DNA of 64,000 nucleotides, from the NCBI GenBank assembly GCA_002099365.1, contig MSED01000007.1, positions 1,612,001 to 1,676,000 of the forward strand, read 5' to 3'. The stretch comes from Phialophora verrucosa. Taxonomy: Eukaryota; Ascomycota; Eurotiomycetes; Chaetothyriales; Herpotrichiellaceae. Below the pieces are notes generated by a model. It had not been told where the DNA came from. It ran no database searches and was given only the letters and a program-made list of their open reading frames with translations. Within the stretch, counting starts at the first letter, position 1. Every line of letters begins with the position of its first letter. The position numbers and the translations under genes were made by a program. Below, piece by piece: positions 1-10,463 of the stretch.

Positions 1-54
1 ACCTTGTGGGCTGATGCGAGCTGCGCAATATCTTCGGCCATGGACAGGTCGTAC

Positions 55-1704
55 TCATTTCACAGCCAGACATTTGATGTCAAAAGTCAACTTGCTGTTC
101 TTGGGAATACCTGGCAAAGCCTTGTTGCCGTACGCCAGGTGAGCCGGAATGACCAACCTACGCTCACCACCGACCTGGATGCCCTGAAGACCGAGGTCCC
201 ATCCTTTGATAACCTCCCCAGCACCGAGTTTGAAGCTGAAGGGTTTGCCGGACTTGTTGCTGTCGAAGACGGAGCCATTGTCGAGCTTGCCAATGTAACG
301 CATTTCCAAGCGGCTGCCCTTCTTTGCCGCTGGACCACTCCCAATTTTGCGGTCGTCGACGGTGACACCTTGGACGTCCCTCACACCAAGTGAGGCAGAC
401 TTCTCTTTACTGTCAGACTTGGCGGGAGGAGTAGCCGATGGAGTTGGGCCTTGCACGAGATTCTTTGCGAATTGGACTTTCTTCTCCGAATCCCCATTGG
501 TCTGGGCTGCTTCCTTCTTCGTCTCAGGAGTATTGGCATCAACAGCAACCGCTTCGCCGTCATTCTTCTTGAGCTTCTTCAGACGCTTCTTCTCGGCTTT
601 GCTGAGCTTCTTCGTTGCTTCGCCGTCGGCGATTGCAGCTGCGGCGTGTTCGGTCTTATCATCCTTTTTGAGAGATTTGGCCATGATGTCGTCGAGATTA
701 TCTCCCTCATCTTCGTCCTCATCTTCGGCGGGACGCTTATTCTTGCCCTTACCAGATGCTTTGACAGCTTTGGGCGCCTCATCCTCCTCGGAGTCAATTT
801 CAGCGATGCGAGGGTCCTCGAGATCATCAAGAGCGTCGGACTCTTCGTCCACATCTTCCAGGGCATCAAGCTCGTCCTCATCGGGCGAGAGGTCGTAGTC
901 CTCTTCCTCGTCTTCGTCGTCGTACAAGGAAGTAGAGCCATCATCTTGAGGGATGACATAGTTGCCAGTGAGGTGAACGGTGTGGGTACCAGAGACTTTG
1001 AAGAAGACCTTTTCACCTTGACCGACGACGAAATCGAGGGTTTGCTGGTAGTTCTGCGTACATTAGCATGCAATTTTTAGCTCGAGAGGCAAATGCCATA
1101 CCTTCTCGGGGTCAAGGGTGCAGACGACAACCTCATCCATCTCAAGGGACTCGTCGTCCGAATCATCCTCATCGTCAGCATCCTCTTCACCGTCCACAGC
1201 CTTAGCCTTCCCTTTGCCCTTAGCATACTTCATGATCTTGGCCAGCTGTGCGATTGCTTCCGCATCATCGTCATCATCGTCCTCGTCTTCGTCGTCTTCC
1301 ATGTCCTCGTCCTCATCCTCAGTCTTCGGTTTCGACTTCTTCTCGCTGGGACCGCCGTTGATTTCTTCGTCCTCGTCGTCTTCGTCTTCAAGGCCCTCGA
1401 GATCGAAGTCCTCATCATCCGAATCATCTTCATCATCATCGTCGAGCATATCATCGGGGACACGGATCATCTTAAGGGTTGCTCGAGGCGGGTGCTTGTC
1501 GTCGGGATCGGTGACTGGTTCTGCGCTGGGGTCGATTGCAGCCATCGTCACACGGAACTTTAGCAACGTCAATATGAGCCCAATGGTAAATTAGAAGCAA
1601 AATGCCAATCTCACCATAGCGGCAAAATTGGGGACGGCAGGAAGCATAATGTCCCCCGGAGGAACTCGCATGGCGTAGACCGCCACGGGCTGGACACCGG
1701 ACAT
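55..1704 (-). CDS. FPR4: Nuclear FKBP-type peptidyl-prolyl isomerase (FPR4/FK506-binding protein 4 type)
   Basis: Three exons on the minus strand: 1704..1615, 1557..1102 and 1053..55, joined by GT..AG introns of 57 and 48 nt, give about 514 residues. The first exon begins MSGVQPVAVYAMRVPPG, the nucleoplasmin-like N-terminus of nuclear FKBPs. Long Asp/Glu tracts and Lys-rich stretches follow (about residues 50-330). The C-terminal ~104 residues (about 411-514) are a complete FKBP domain with GSVFDSN, the GEVIKGWDLGLQG core and AYGNKALPGIP. The family isomerises prolines in histone tails and acts as a nucleolar/nuclear histone chaperone; that role here is by family. It is divergent from REV1 across about 400 bp. 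Without splicing the exons look like separate acidic ORFs, so the exon structure matters. Confidence 0.9.
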
Positions 1705-2111
1705 GTTGACAGAATCAGCGAGTCGTAGAATAGAAAGATGAAGAATCGAAAACAAAGACCGGATCCTTTAGTGAAGGTCGCTGTGGCCAAGGATGCGACG
1801 CTCAAAATGTACTCGTAGAGTAGTCCGCAAGGTCCAAGAACTGCAGAAAAAAAAGTGAAATCTCGGTTTATTTTCGAGGCTGGAGGCTTGCTACCTCCGC
1901 AACGGGCTTATCGATAAGCATTAGAGTTTTAAAGTTTGTTACTAGTGCGTCCGTCTCGCCGTGCTGCCTGCGAAAGTGCCGAGTCGCGACCATGACGCGC
2001 CACAGTCTCGCCTCTCTACTTACGACTGTGCATTCATCTACATTGACTGCAATTCCACGAGTGCGCTGATGGCCATGTCCTTGTTGCGACCATGATGCTG
2101 CATGGGCCGCC
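1705..2111. promoter_or_regulatory. Divergent FPR4/REV1 intergenic region
   Basis: The 407 bp separating the two divergent start codons must hold both promoters. I see no strong TATA box. Several ATGs lie just before the REV1 start (2092, 2095, 2102), see the uORF entry. Confidence 0.5.
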
Positions 2112-2127
2112 ATGGGCTCCCGACTAG
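2092..2127 (+). other. Short uORF overlapping the REV1 start
   Basis: ATG ATG at 2092 opens an 11-codon frame that ends at TAG 2125-2127, in a different frame from REV1, and overlaps the REV1 ATG at 2112. If the REV1 mRNA starts upstream of 2092, scanning ribosomes would meet this frame first. Whether it is transcribed is unknown. Confidence 0.35.
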
Positions 2128-5100
2128 AAACGAATTCCAGCTTGGTGCGAAAGCGCATAGAGAGCCACACCTTCAGCGACGAGCAGGGCGAGGAATATGA
2201 AGGCTCAAAGTTCGGCGGGTTTGCCGACTATATGCGGAGGAAGAAGATCAAGCTGCAGAATCTGGATGTCGAGATCCGCGCCAACTCGTCGGGCAAACCT
2301 CCTATATTCCGCGGTGTCGTTGTCCATGTCAATGGCTATACGCAGCCTCCCTTGAGCGACCTACACAACCTCGTCGTATGTCATGGCGGCGGCTTTCTTC
2401 AATACCTCGACGCAAAAACTGCCGCTACACATGTCATCGCAAGCCATCTCACGCCGAAGAAGACGGTTGAGTTTGGCAGATACCGCGTTGTCAAGCCAGC
2501 TTGGGTTGTGGATAGTGTCAAGGCAGGAAAACTATTACCCTGGGATGCGTACAGGCTGGTCGACGAAGGTGTCACACAGAAGGTGCTGGGCTTCGAGAGT
2601 GGCAATATTATAAGCCAGGCAAGTAGTCACCGGGGAAGCTACAAAGACCACTCTGAAGCAGGTTGGTATGCTTCGCAGCTGCGCCAAAATCAACATGATC
2701 AGACTCCTTCGTCTGCTGACGCGCCGGCGACAAGCAGGGCTGGCGAAGACGGCTCCAATGGAAAGTCTGCTACTAACGCGAATTCCGATACGCCTGAAGT
2801 CCCTGGAGATGGCTTGACACATGTACAAAATCCAGTGCATGAACTTCACCCGCTCGGGCCAGAGTCAAGAGACGCACCCAAGCCCGAAAAGCGGGAGATT
2901 ACAGCCGAAGAACACAACTCTATTCTGCTCTCCAACCCACATATGGCTAAGTCCAGCACTGCGAACCCTGACTTCATCAATCAATACTACCGTGAATCAA
3001 GGTTACACCATTTGTCAACCTGGAAAGCCGAGCTGAAGGCGCAGATGCAGGCACGCGCCCAGGAGAAACTCTCCTCGCAAAAATTGAAGCCGAAAAGAGC
3101 GCCAGGTGCAAGGCGGTACATCATGCACGTGGATTTCGATAGCTTCTTCGCAGCTGTGTCTCTGCAGAAACACCCGCACTTGGTCGATAAGCCCGTGGTC
3201 ATCGCACATGGGAGCGGGCCTGGGTCAGAGATTGCAAGCTGCAATTACCCTGCGAGGAAGTATGGTATCAAGAATGGCATGTGGATGAAGGCTGCAATCA
3301 ACCTGTGCGCGGACGTCAAAGTTCTACCCTACGACTATAGTGCGTACGAAGAAGCCAGCCGCCAATTCTACGACTGCATCCTTGCGGTTGATGGTGTGGT
3401 ACAGAGCATCAGCATTGACGAGGCTCTTCTCGATGTCAGCGAACAGTGTCTCAGGGCTGGCGGATCTGACGGAAAGGGGATCTCGGAAGGCTCCTTATAT
3501 CGCGAACAAGAGCACGTTCAACGTTTAGCTCAAGACTTGCGTGCTGCCCTGAAGGAGAAAACTGGCTGTGATGTCTCTGTCGGAATTGGTGGCAACATAT
3601 TACTGGCCAAGGTGGCATTACGGAAAGCGAAACCCGCTGGACAACATTTAATCAAACCAGATGAGGTCCTGGATTTCATTGGCGAGTTGATGGTCACCGA
3701 CCTGCCTGGCGTCGCATGGAGTATTGGCAACAAACTTGAAGACATCGGGGTCAAGTTTGTCAAGGACATCAGGTTATTGACGAAAGAGAAGCTCATCAAC
3801 ACTCTAGGGCCAAAAACAGGCGAGAAGATATGGGAATACTCCCGTGGCATCGACAAGCAAGCGGTGGGTGATCAAGTTGTCCGCAAGTCGGTCTCAGCAG
3901 AGATCAACTGGGGGATTCGATTCATCAACCAACAGCAAGCGGAAGAATTTGTTCAGAGCCTGTCTGATGAGCTGTCACGGCGTCTCCTCGAGCAGTTGGT
4001 CAAGGGGAGACTGCTGACTATGAAGATTATGCGAAAAGCCGCAGATGCTGGTCTGGATCCTCCGAAGAACCTTGGACACGGTAAGTGCGACACATTCAAC
4101 AAAAGTGTGGTTCTAGGGGTTGCCACAAACGACGGAGCGGTGATCGGGAAAGAAGCAATTTCCATCTTGCGTAGCTACAATTTTCCTCCAGGAGAGCTCC
4201 GTGGACTGGGGGTGCAGATGCAGAAACTGGAGCCCTTGAAGCCATCTACAGCCGGCATCGGCGGCTTCATGGATGGCAGTCAGCGGAGGTTGCAGTTCAA
4301 GAAGCCCGAGACCCAACCACCATCACCGCCTGTGCCCTCAGAACAAGCCAAGGTGCCTTCTGCCCGCACACCAAGGCTGAAGGACACCGTTGACCCGATT
4401 GAGGATGTTCCTACACCAGAGAGGCCGAAGGCTGGCGCAGCCATCCTAGGTGCTGCTAATGCCAATCCCGCGTTGGAGCAAGACGATGCTGCTCAGAAGC
4501 CTCTCAATGTGAGCGGAACCCAGTTCATCCTTCCGTCGCAAATTGACCCAACGGTATTGGCCGAACTACCAGCAGATATCAGAAATCAACTGGCTCCTAA
4601 ACAGAAGAGTATACTCGATATCATGAACAAGTCCGGCCGATCAGATTCGCCCTCTGATGAGCCTCTGTCACGCCCGGTCTCTCCATATCCCAACGACAAT
4701 GAAGCTGCACTACCAAACCAGAGTCAACTTGATCCTGAGATTCTGGCTGCTCTTCCCCCAGACGTCAGGGAGGAAATATTGGCCCAGTACAAACAACAGG
4801 AGAGGAGCAGCAGAACCCCTTCGCATCAAAATTTACTTCCACAGTCACCCCAAAAGCCCAAGACTCTCGGTGTGTCAAAGAAATCAGTCGTGACCCCAAC
4901 CAAGAAGCGTAAGACTGCCTCATTGTTCGGCAAGGCTAGATCAAAGCAGGCTGCCGACTCCTCTACACTGGTGCAATCGAACTTTGGGCCTGTCTCGAGG
5001 TCATATGGAGCTGGGCCAACGCCTAGTGCCTACGAAGAAATACCGGAATCCCTTCTTGATGAGCTTCCCAGTGATATCCGAGCGGAAATCATCGCAGAGC

Positions 5101-5561
5101 AGAAAAGGAATCGGATGGAAGCCAGATCCGGGCTATCTTTCCAGCCCGGTAAAAGATCAAAAGCCACAGCTCAAGCAGACGACACTACCCGGGGTCAGCA
5201 AAAGCTACATCTACCCAAGCTACCCGACAAGCCCACGTTCACTTCTCAGAAACTGAGCTCTCTCCCCGAGCTGAGAGATGCGATCTCGGCTTGGGTAAGA
5301 GAATTCTCTGTCGATAACGAAGGCCCTGATCCACAGGACGTGACTGCACTATCCGAGTACTTGCGCAAAGTCGTGTCTATCGAGCGGGATATGGCCAAGG
5401 CTGTCGCTGTGGTAAATTGGCTTGGAATGATCTTAGGCTACGAGAACTTTGGCGCCGAAGACACCCGCCTGGCCTGGGAGAAGGCACTTGGCGTGCTGAA
5501 GAGGGATGTGCAAAATGCAGTGATTGAGAGAGGCCTTCCTCGTGTCGTGTTCGATTGCTGA
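2112..5561 (+). CDS. REV1: DNA repair protein REV1, Y-family deoxycytidyl transferase
   Basis: One uninterrupted 1149-residue frame. A BRCT domain lies at about 60-150 (ends WVVDSVKAGKLLPWDAY). The Y-family catalytic core starts at residue 338 with MHVDFDSFFAAV (metal ligand D341) and includes SIDEALLDVS with D436-E437. A little-finger domain follows to about 715. Three LP-type ubiquitin-binding motifs occur at about 809-827, 871-890 and 974-997 (LPADIR, LPPDVR, LPSDIR). The REV1 C-terminal domain that binds Pol zeta/REV7 partners spans about 1040-1149. The enzyme inserts dCMP opposite abasic and damaged template bases and scaffolds translesion synthesis in the nucleus. The start at 2112 is the first ATG in this frame with a good context (gccATGg). 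The kinase gene follows on the same strand after 303 bp. Confidence 0.95.
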   Translation: MGSRLETNSSLVRKRIESHTFSDEQGEEYEGSKFGGFADYMRRKKIKLQNLDVEIRANSSGKPPIFRGVVVHVNGYTQPPLSDLHNLVVCHGGGFLQYLDAKTAATHVIASHLTPKKTVEFGRYRVVKPAWVVDSVKAGKLLPWDAYRLVDEGVTQKVLGFESGNIISQASSHRGSYKDHSEAGWYASQLRQNQHDQTPSSADAPATSRAGEDGSNGKSATNANSDTPEVPGDGLTHVQNPVHELHPLGPESRDAPKPEKREITAEEHNSILLSNPHMAKSSTANPDFINQYYRESRLHHLSTWKAELKAQMQARAQEKLSSQKLKPKRAPGARRYIMHVDFDSFFAAVSLQKHPHLVDKPVVIAHGSGPGSEIASCNYPARKYGIKNGMWMKAAINLCADVKVLPYDYSAYEEASRQFYDCILAVDGVVQSISIDEALLDVSEQCLRAGGSDGKGISEGSLYREQEHVQRLAQDLRAALKEKTGCDVSVGIGGNILLAKVALRKAKPAGQHLIKPDEVLDFIGELMVTDLPGVAWSIGNKLEDIGVKFVKDIRLLTKEKLINTLGPKTGEKIWEYSRGIDKQAVGDQVVRKSVSAEINWGIRFINQQQAEEFVQSLSDELSRRLLEQLVKGRLLTMKIMRKAADAGLDPPKNLGHGKCDTFNKSVVLGVATNDGAVIGKEAISILRSYNFPPGELRGLGVQMQKLEPLKPSTAGIGGFMDGSQRRLQFKKPETQPPSPPVPSEQAKVPSARTPRLKDTVDPIEDVPTPERPKAGAAILGAANANPALEQDDAAQKPLNVSGTQFILPSQIDPTVLAELPADIRNQLAPKQKSILDIMNKSGRSDSPSDEPLSRPVSPYPNDNEAALPNQSQLDPEILAALPPDVREEILAQYKQQERSSRTPSHQNLLPQSPQKPKTLGVSKKSVVTPTKKRKTASLFGKARSKQAADSSTLVQSNFGPVSRSYGAGPTPSAYEEIPESLLDELPSDIRAEIIAEQKRNRMEARSGLSFQPGKRSKATAQADDTTRGQQKLHLPKLPDKPTFTSQKLSSLPELRDAISAWVREFSVDNEGPDPQDVTALSEYLRKVVSIERDMAKAVAVVNWLGMILGYENFGAEDTRLAWEKALGVLKRDVQNAVIERGLPRVVFDC

Positions 5562-5864
5562 ATGAAGGGCAACACGCCCCAATTCTAACCTTCCATGTAG
5601 GACGATTGCTCCTGCACTCTGATACGGCCGCTCCTGCCTTCCTTTTACCATTTGCTTGCCATTAAAGGCAGGCGTGCGTGCGCTCGTCCGGGCCCTGATG
5701 CTGTTTAGAATCCCGTCGTGTTCTCCTCGCTTTTTTCATCCCACCATTAGCACCATCACCAACTCTCACTTCGGCTTCACTTACAGTTCATTGCTACACC
5801 ATGCATCCATAACGCGGCAAGAAGTCTTTACTTGTTTCCAAGTCATCCCACCTTCATCGACGCC
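5562..5864 (+). other. Intergenic: REV1 3' end and kinase 5' leader
   Basis: About 300 bp, pyrimidine-rich toward the kinase start, as in many fungal 5' leaders. No gene or recognisable RNA seen. Confidence 0.4.
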
Positions 5865-8800
5865 ATGACGTTTCCTCCAGCCTGGAATCGAAAGCGGCGA
5901 CCCTCAGACCTCTCTCAGCCTCCTTCGACCTTCTCCCGTTCGTTCAACCCGCGAATTCCCAAGAAGTCAAAGCTACATCATGTCTTTGACGGCACGGGCT
6001 CGCCTTCTGTCGACTCGACAGGCACTGGACAATCGAGGCTCAGCATGAAAGAACAGCTCAGGAAGAGGGTCAAGGCAATGTTGAGCATGGGTGAAAGAAG
6101 CAGTGTGCAACACAATATTGATGCTATGTATTCTTTGTCACAGGGTACCCTGCCTGCATACATGACTGCCAATGGCTCCAACACCACAACCGTGCACCAA
6201 CCATTGAAGATTCGCCTGACGGCAATGCCAGATGTTCAAGAAGGCGATCAAGATGCCACATCAGTCTCGGATCTCATCAAAAGTGCCCCGGTGACTCCTG
6301 ACGTCTGCAGACGACTTGGAGACGATGGGTACAACTTCTCCGACTCCCTGGATGCTAGCAAGCGGAGTCAGTCTGCTCCAGGGTTGCAGCGCCGCGTCAG
6401 TCAAAGGTTTCGACAAGCATTCGGCAATGGAAATTGCACTGTGGTAAAGAGACCCAACGTGCGATCTAGGCCTAGCGTACAAACACTGGCGATGGAGTCT
6501 GCAGCAGCAACGTCGACGCAACTTTCGCCGACACCCTCTACCATCAACAGTGGCAACAGCTTCTGGGGAACTCATACGAATGCGTCTACCCCACTAACAT
6601 CTGATCCGTCGACGCCACGGTCCGTTGTTCATCATGATAGCATTGACTCGTTCGACATTGAGAGGCGTACGATCATGACAGAAAGTCGACTGTTGACTCC
6701 AATTCCAGAGACCGCCAGTCTGCCCGTCCTCACCATCAAGACGGTCGAAGCCGCCGCCACTGCTAAGATGTTCCTGGAGCTACAATTCAACTCCTTGTTG
6801 AACGACCAACCTATCAGGAAACTTCGCCAACGGGACCTAGACAAGTTGTTGAGAGAGCGTCACCTGCCTCTCGAGAGCCACGATCGAGCTCGAAGAGCCT
6901 GGGAAAAAGCTGAGAGTGAGAACCTCCGTCAACTCCGCGTCCTCAAGAACACAACGAACCAAGCCAAAGCAAGCCGGGGTATTAGTCCGGGTGGCTTCAA
7001 CACCATTAGTGTCCTCGGCAAAGGTAGCTTCGGGATTGTTCGACTTGTTAAAGGTCCAGGGGGCAAAGATGAAGCCGGAGCTACTGAGGGCAGTCTGGCA
7101 GGGAAGTTGCCCGCCAATAAGTCCTCACGCCCAAACCTGAAATCGTCATTTTTGAGCAGGCGAAGAAGTTCCACCCAGACAAAGATGAAGGTTTACGCAA
7201 TGAAGGTTATCCGCAAGTCCGACATGATCCGGAACGGCCAGGAAGGACATCTACGGGCAGAGCGTGATTTTCTTGTTGCAGCAGAGGGCTCCAGATGGAT
7301 CATCCCGTTGATTGCTGCCTTCCAGGATCGAAAACACTTGTATCTCGTCATGGAGTACTGTATCGGAGGTGATTTCCTAGGATTGTTGATCCGAAAGAAT
7401 GTTCTCAGCGAAGATACGACCAAATGGTACATCGCCGAGATGATTCTCTGCGTCGAGGAAGCCCATCGCATGAAGTGGATCCACCGTGATGTGAAGCCCG
7501 ACAATTTTCTCATTGCCTGGGACGGTCATCTGAAGATTTCCGACTTCGGTCTTGCGTTCGATGGGGAATGGTCGCATGATCAACGATTCTATCACGAGAA
7601 CAGACAATCACTATTGGAGGTGTTAGGTATCAACATCGATGGCGACGAGCAGGACAAGCAAGAGAAGCAATCACAGCCACAGCATGCTGGTAAAAGACGT
7701 GGCAAGGAGGATTCCATGTCTAAAGAGGATCCTGCAATTGGCGAGCCCATCTTGGACTTCCGCAACCGGTGTCAGCGTCGCAAACTAGCCCGATCTGTCG
7801 TTGGCACTTCACAATACATGGCTCCTGAGGTCATTCGTGGCGATATGTACGATGGGCGGTGCGACTAGTGGAGCATCGCCATTATCATGTATGAATGTCT
7901 CTATGGTTACACGCCGTTCGCCTGCGACGATCGCCACCAAACCAAGCTCAAAATCCTTTCACACAAGAAGACACTTATGTTTCCGCAGCCGCAGGACATA
8001 CCAGAACCGAGCATCGAAGCCTTGGATCTTATGATGTCGATCCTCGTGGAGAAGGAGAAACGTCTCTGCAGCCGCCAGTACGAGATGAACGACTATAGTA
8101 GGAAGATCCAGGGTGGCAGACTAATCCGCCAGGACGCAGACAAGCATCATCAGGACTACCAAGGGAATTTTGTCTACGATGGAGACGCAGAAGATATCAA
8201 GCGCCACGCATTCTTCCAAGGAGTTGATTGGGAGACCATGCACCTTCGACGACCGCCCTATATTCCACGCGTCAAAGGCTGGGAAGACACCAAATATTTC
8301 CAGGAAGAGGAACCAATTTCCGACATTGATTCAGCGACCACTGTGGAAGAAGTCGGTCGGGATGCTTGTATCGAAAATGCAGTTCAACCATTGAAGAGCA
8401 AATCTACTCATGCCAGTCAACATCAACAGGAAGGACAGCACATTGTTCCTTCAGCAGGATTGAAAACCGCTCCGCACCAAGACATCCCTGTGCAAGACGC
8501 GGACCTTCAAGCTGCCAAAGGCTTGAAGAATCCTTTTGTGCAGCCCCTCGTGAACGGTGCTCCTAGCACCGGAGCCACGCTTGTCGAAGCCGGTGCCCAT
8601 GTTGACCCCCCACCGGAGAATGCTGCGACGGAAAATGTCAAGCCGAAGCTGAGAAGGAAGGAAAAGAAGCGCCCAAGGGACATCATCTTGCGAGACCCTG
8701 TCGCAGGTCCGCCAGCGCTCGAGATGCGGAAACTCGGCGCATTCTTGGGTTACGAGTATCGTCAGCCGGTTATGACGAAGGAGATTGTTGAGCAGATACT

Positions 8801-8975
8801 TGCTGAAGATTTCGCCAAGGCCAAATTCAACGATCACCGACTAGGCGGCGGTGGGCAGGATCTTGATTTATCCTTCGAGAGGCGGGTATACGTGGATTCA
8901 GGAGGACACATGACGCCGCAGCACAGGCAGGTCCAGCAGATGCTGAGATGTGAGCATAGCCTTTTTGGTGTTTGA
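5865..8975 (+). pseudogene. NDR-type AGC serine/threonine kinase, frame interrupted by in-frame TAG at 7866-7868
   Basis: Read through one TAG, the frame codes for about 1036 residues. An N-terminal helical region like the NDR/LATS Mob-binding segment lies at about 298-375. The kinase domain has the glycine loop GKGSFG (385-390), ATP-site K447 in YAMKVI, HRD with D542, DFG with D560, a long NDR-style insert in the activation segment, and GTSQYMAPEVIRG. Directly after GRCD codon 668 is TAG, then WSIAIIMYECLYGYTPF continues in the same frame. NDR-family kinases carry DWWS or DYWS here, so the TAG replaces one aromatic codon. Coding quality continues to the hydrophobic motif FLGYEY (960-965) and stop 8975. 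An upstream in-frame extension lacks an ATG, so 5865 is the start. Possibilities: nonsense allele, readthrough, or base-call error. As read, translation stops after 667 residues, losing subdomains IX-XI. Confidence 0.8.
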
Positions 8976-9157
8976 CGCACACGCTCTCGACCACTTGCGC
9001 GTATTCTTATGGTGGCTGCTTTGTACATAGCAAGTCATGGACTGTCAATTCCAAACACGGCAGGCGTAGATCATTGTTTCGCGATGCGGAACGGATATCA
9101 TTACTTCATGACGTCTCGCTGGTCTAAATTTATGTTCTACACCATCGTATCATTTCT

Positions 9158-10288
9158 CTAGAGCTTGCTGTTGGCCTGCTCGAACTCCTTGCTGAACGGA
9201 TAATCAATGTAGCCGGACTCGGATTTTGGGTTGTAAAACTTGGCCCGGTCGTATGGAGCCAGCTCGATATCGTTGGCGATCCTGAAAGGCAAATCTGGCG
9301 AGGAAATGAAGTACCGTCCGAATACGATGATAATGTCCCGATCCTTGTACTCCTCATCAACTGCCCGCTTAGCCGACTCCGCTCTGAAGCCGCCAGCAAG
9401 CAGCACCGGCGACGCGTTTCCCCACACGTCCAGGAGAGGGTCGACCTTCTCTGTGGCCTCGATGTCGGCGTTTCCCGACACCCTCGACTCCACCAGATGG
9501 ACATAGGCGAGGTTGAGCTTCTTCAAACCCTGCATGACGTGCGTGAACTGCGGGTACGGATCGTCCATCTTCATGCCCTGGAAGGAGCTGAATGGCGACA
9601 AGCGGATGCCGACCTTGTCGGCGCCAATCGCGTCGACCACCGCTTTGGTCGCCTCGAGCGCAAACCGCGACCGGTTCTCAATGCTGCCGCCGTATTCGTC
9701 CGTCCGCCGATTGGCCTTGTCCTGCAAGAACTGGTCGATCAGGTAGCCGTTTGCGCCGTGGAGCTCGACGCCGTCAAAGCCCGCTTCAATCGCATTGCGC
9801 GCGGCTTGCGCGTAATCCTGCACGTAGGACGCGATCTCTTCCTTGGTCAGGGGTCGCGGTTCGGCATGCTCACTGTCGATGGGGATGTCGGACGCGGAGA
9901 CCACGTCGAAGGGGCCTTCGGCCTTGAGGACCTCGGGGTTCGCGGCCCGGCCCAGGGCCCAAAGTTGCATGAATATGTAGGATCCCTTGGCGTGGACCGC
10001 GTCGGTGATTTTCCGCCACGCGGCAATTTGTTCCTGGTTGTAGATGCCCGGAACGTTGGGATAGCCGCCTGCCTTGGCCGAAATAAACGTCGCCTCGGTG
10101 ATGATGAGAGTGCCCGGGACGGAAGCGCGCTGTTGATAGTACGTCGCCGTGAAGGGGAGTTGGACGTGTGAATCGTCGGCGCGGAAGCGCGTTAGGGGCG
10201 CCATGGCGAGGCGGTGTTGCAGGGTGATGTTACCGAGTTTGAGGGGCTCGAAGAGCCGCGAGGAATGCGCGGCGGAGAGGGAGCCCAT
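9158..10288 (-). CDS. Old Yellow Enzyme-like NADH:flavin oxidoreductase
   Basis: Single 376-residue frame, full length for the family. The TIM-barrel FMN enzyme signature is clear: APLTRFR near residue 30 (T33, the FMN-tuning threonine position), HGANGYLIDQF with H177, N180 and Y182 (substrate hydrogen-bond pair and proton-donor tyrosine), DEYGGSIENRSRF, and FGRYFISSPDLPFR near the C-terminus. These enzymes reduce activated C=C bonds of enones or nitro compounds with NAD(P)H. The native substrate is not predictable. It may act in stress or secondary metabolism, but no biosynthetic core enzyme is nearby. It converges with the kinase (182 bp between stops). A TATA element lies at 10452-10463, about 165 bp upstream. 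Confidence 0.92.
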   Translation of the reverse strand: MGSLSAAHSSRLFEPLKLGNITLQHRLAMAPLTRFRADDSHVQLPFTATYYQQRASVPGTLIITEATFISAKAGGYPNVPGIYNQEQIAAWRKITDAVHAKGSYIFMQLWALGRAANPEVLKAEGPFDVVSASDIPIDSEHAEPRPLTKEEIASYVQDYAQAARNAIEAGFDGVELHGANGYLIDQFLQDKANRRTDEYGGSIENRSRFALEATKAVVDAIGADKVGIRLSPFSSFQGMKMDDPYPQFTHVMQGLKKLNLAYVHLVESRVSGNADIEATEKVDPLLDVWGNASPVLLAGGFRAESAKRAVDEEYKDRDIIIVFGRYFISSPDLPFRIANDIELAPYDRAKFYNPKSESGYIDYPFSKEFEQANSKL

Positions 10289-10451
10289 GATTAGTGATTC
10301 CTGGCGGACCGTCCTAGAAGTTGCTTTCGGGGTGAGTTCCGATGCGGTGAAGCGCTATCTACGAAAACCGGGGGAAGTCGTCAAGCGTTTCCGCTGCAAT
10401 TGATGGTACGAGTATTGTGGATGGTTCAAGAAGTGGCGGATACGAAGGAAA

Positions 10452-10463
10452 TATACTTATATA
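10452..10463 (-). promoter_or_regulatory. TATA element upstream of the Old Yellow Enzyme gene
   Basis: The minus strand reads TATATAAGTATA, about 165 bp before the ATG at 10288. This is a good match to a TATA box and suggests a regulated rather than housekeeping promoter. Confidence 0.45.

Noticed and set aside
347..1594. Long Ser-rich plus-strand frames opposite the FPR4 gene
   Set aside because: They are antisense readings of the Asp/Glu-rich coding tracts (GAX codons read as TCX).
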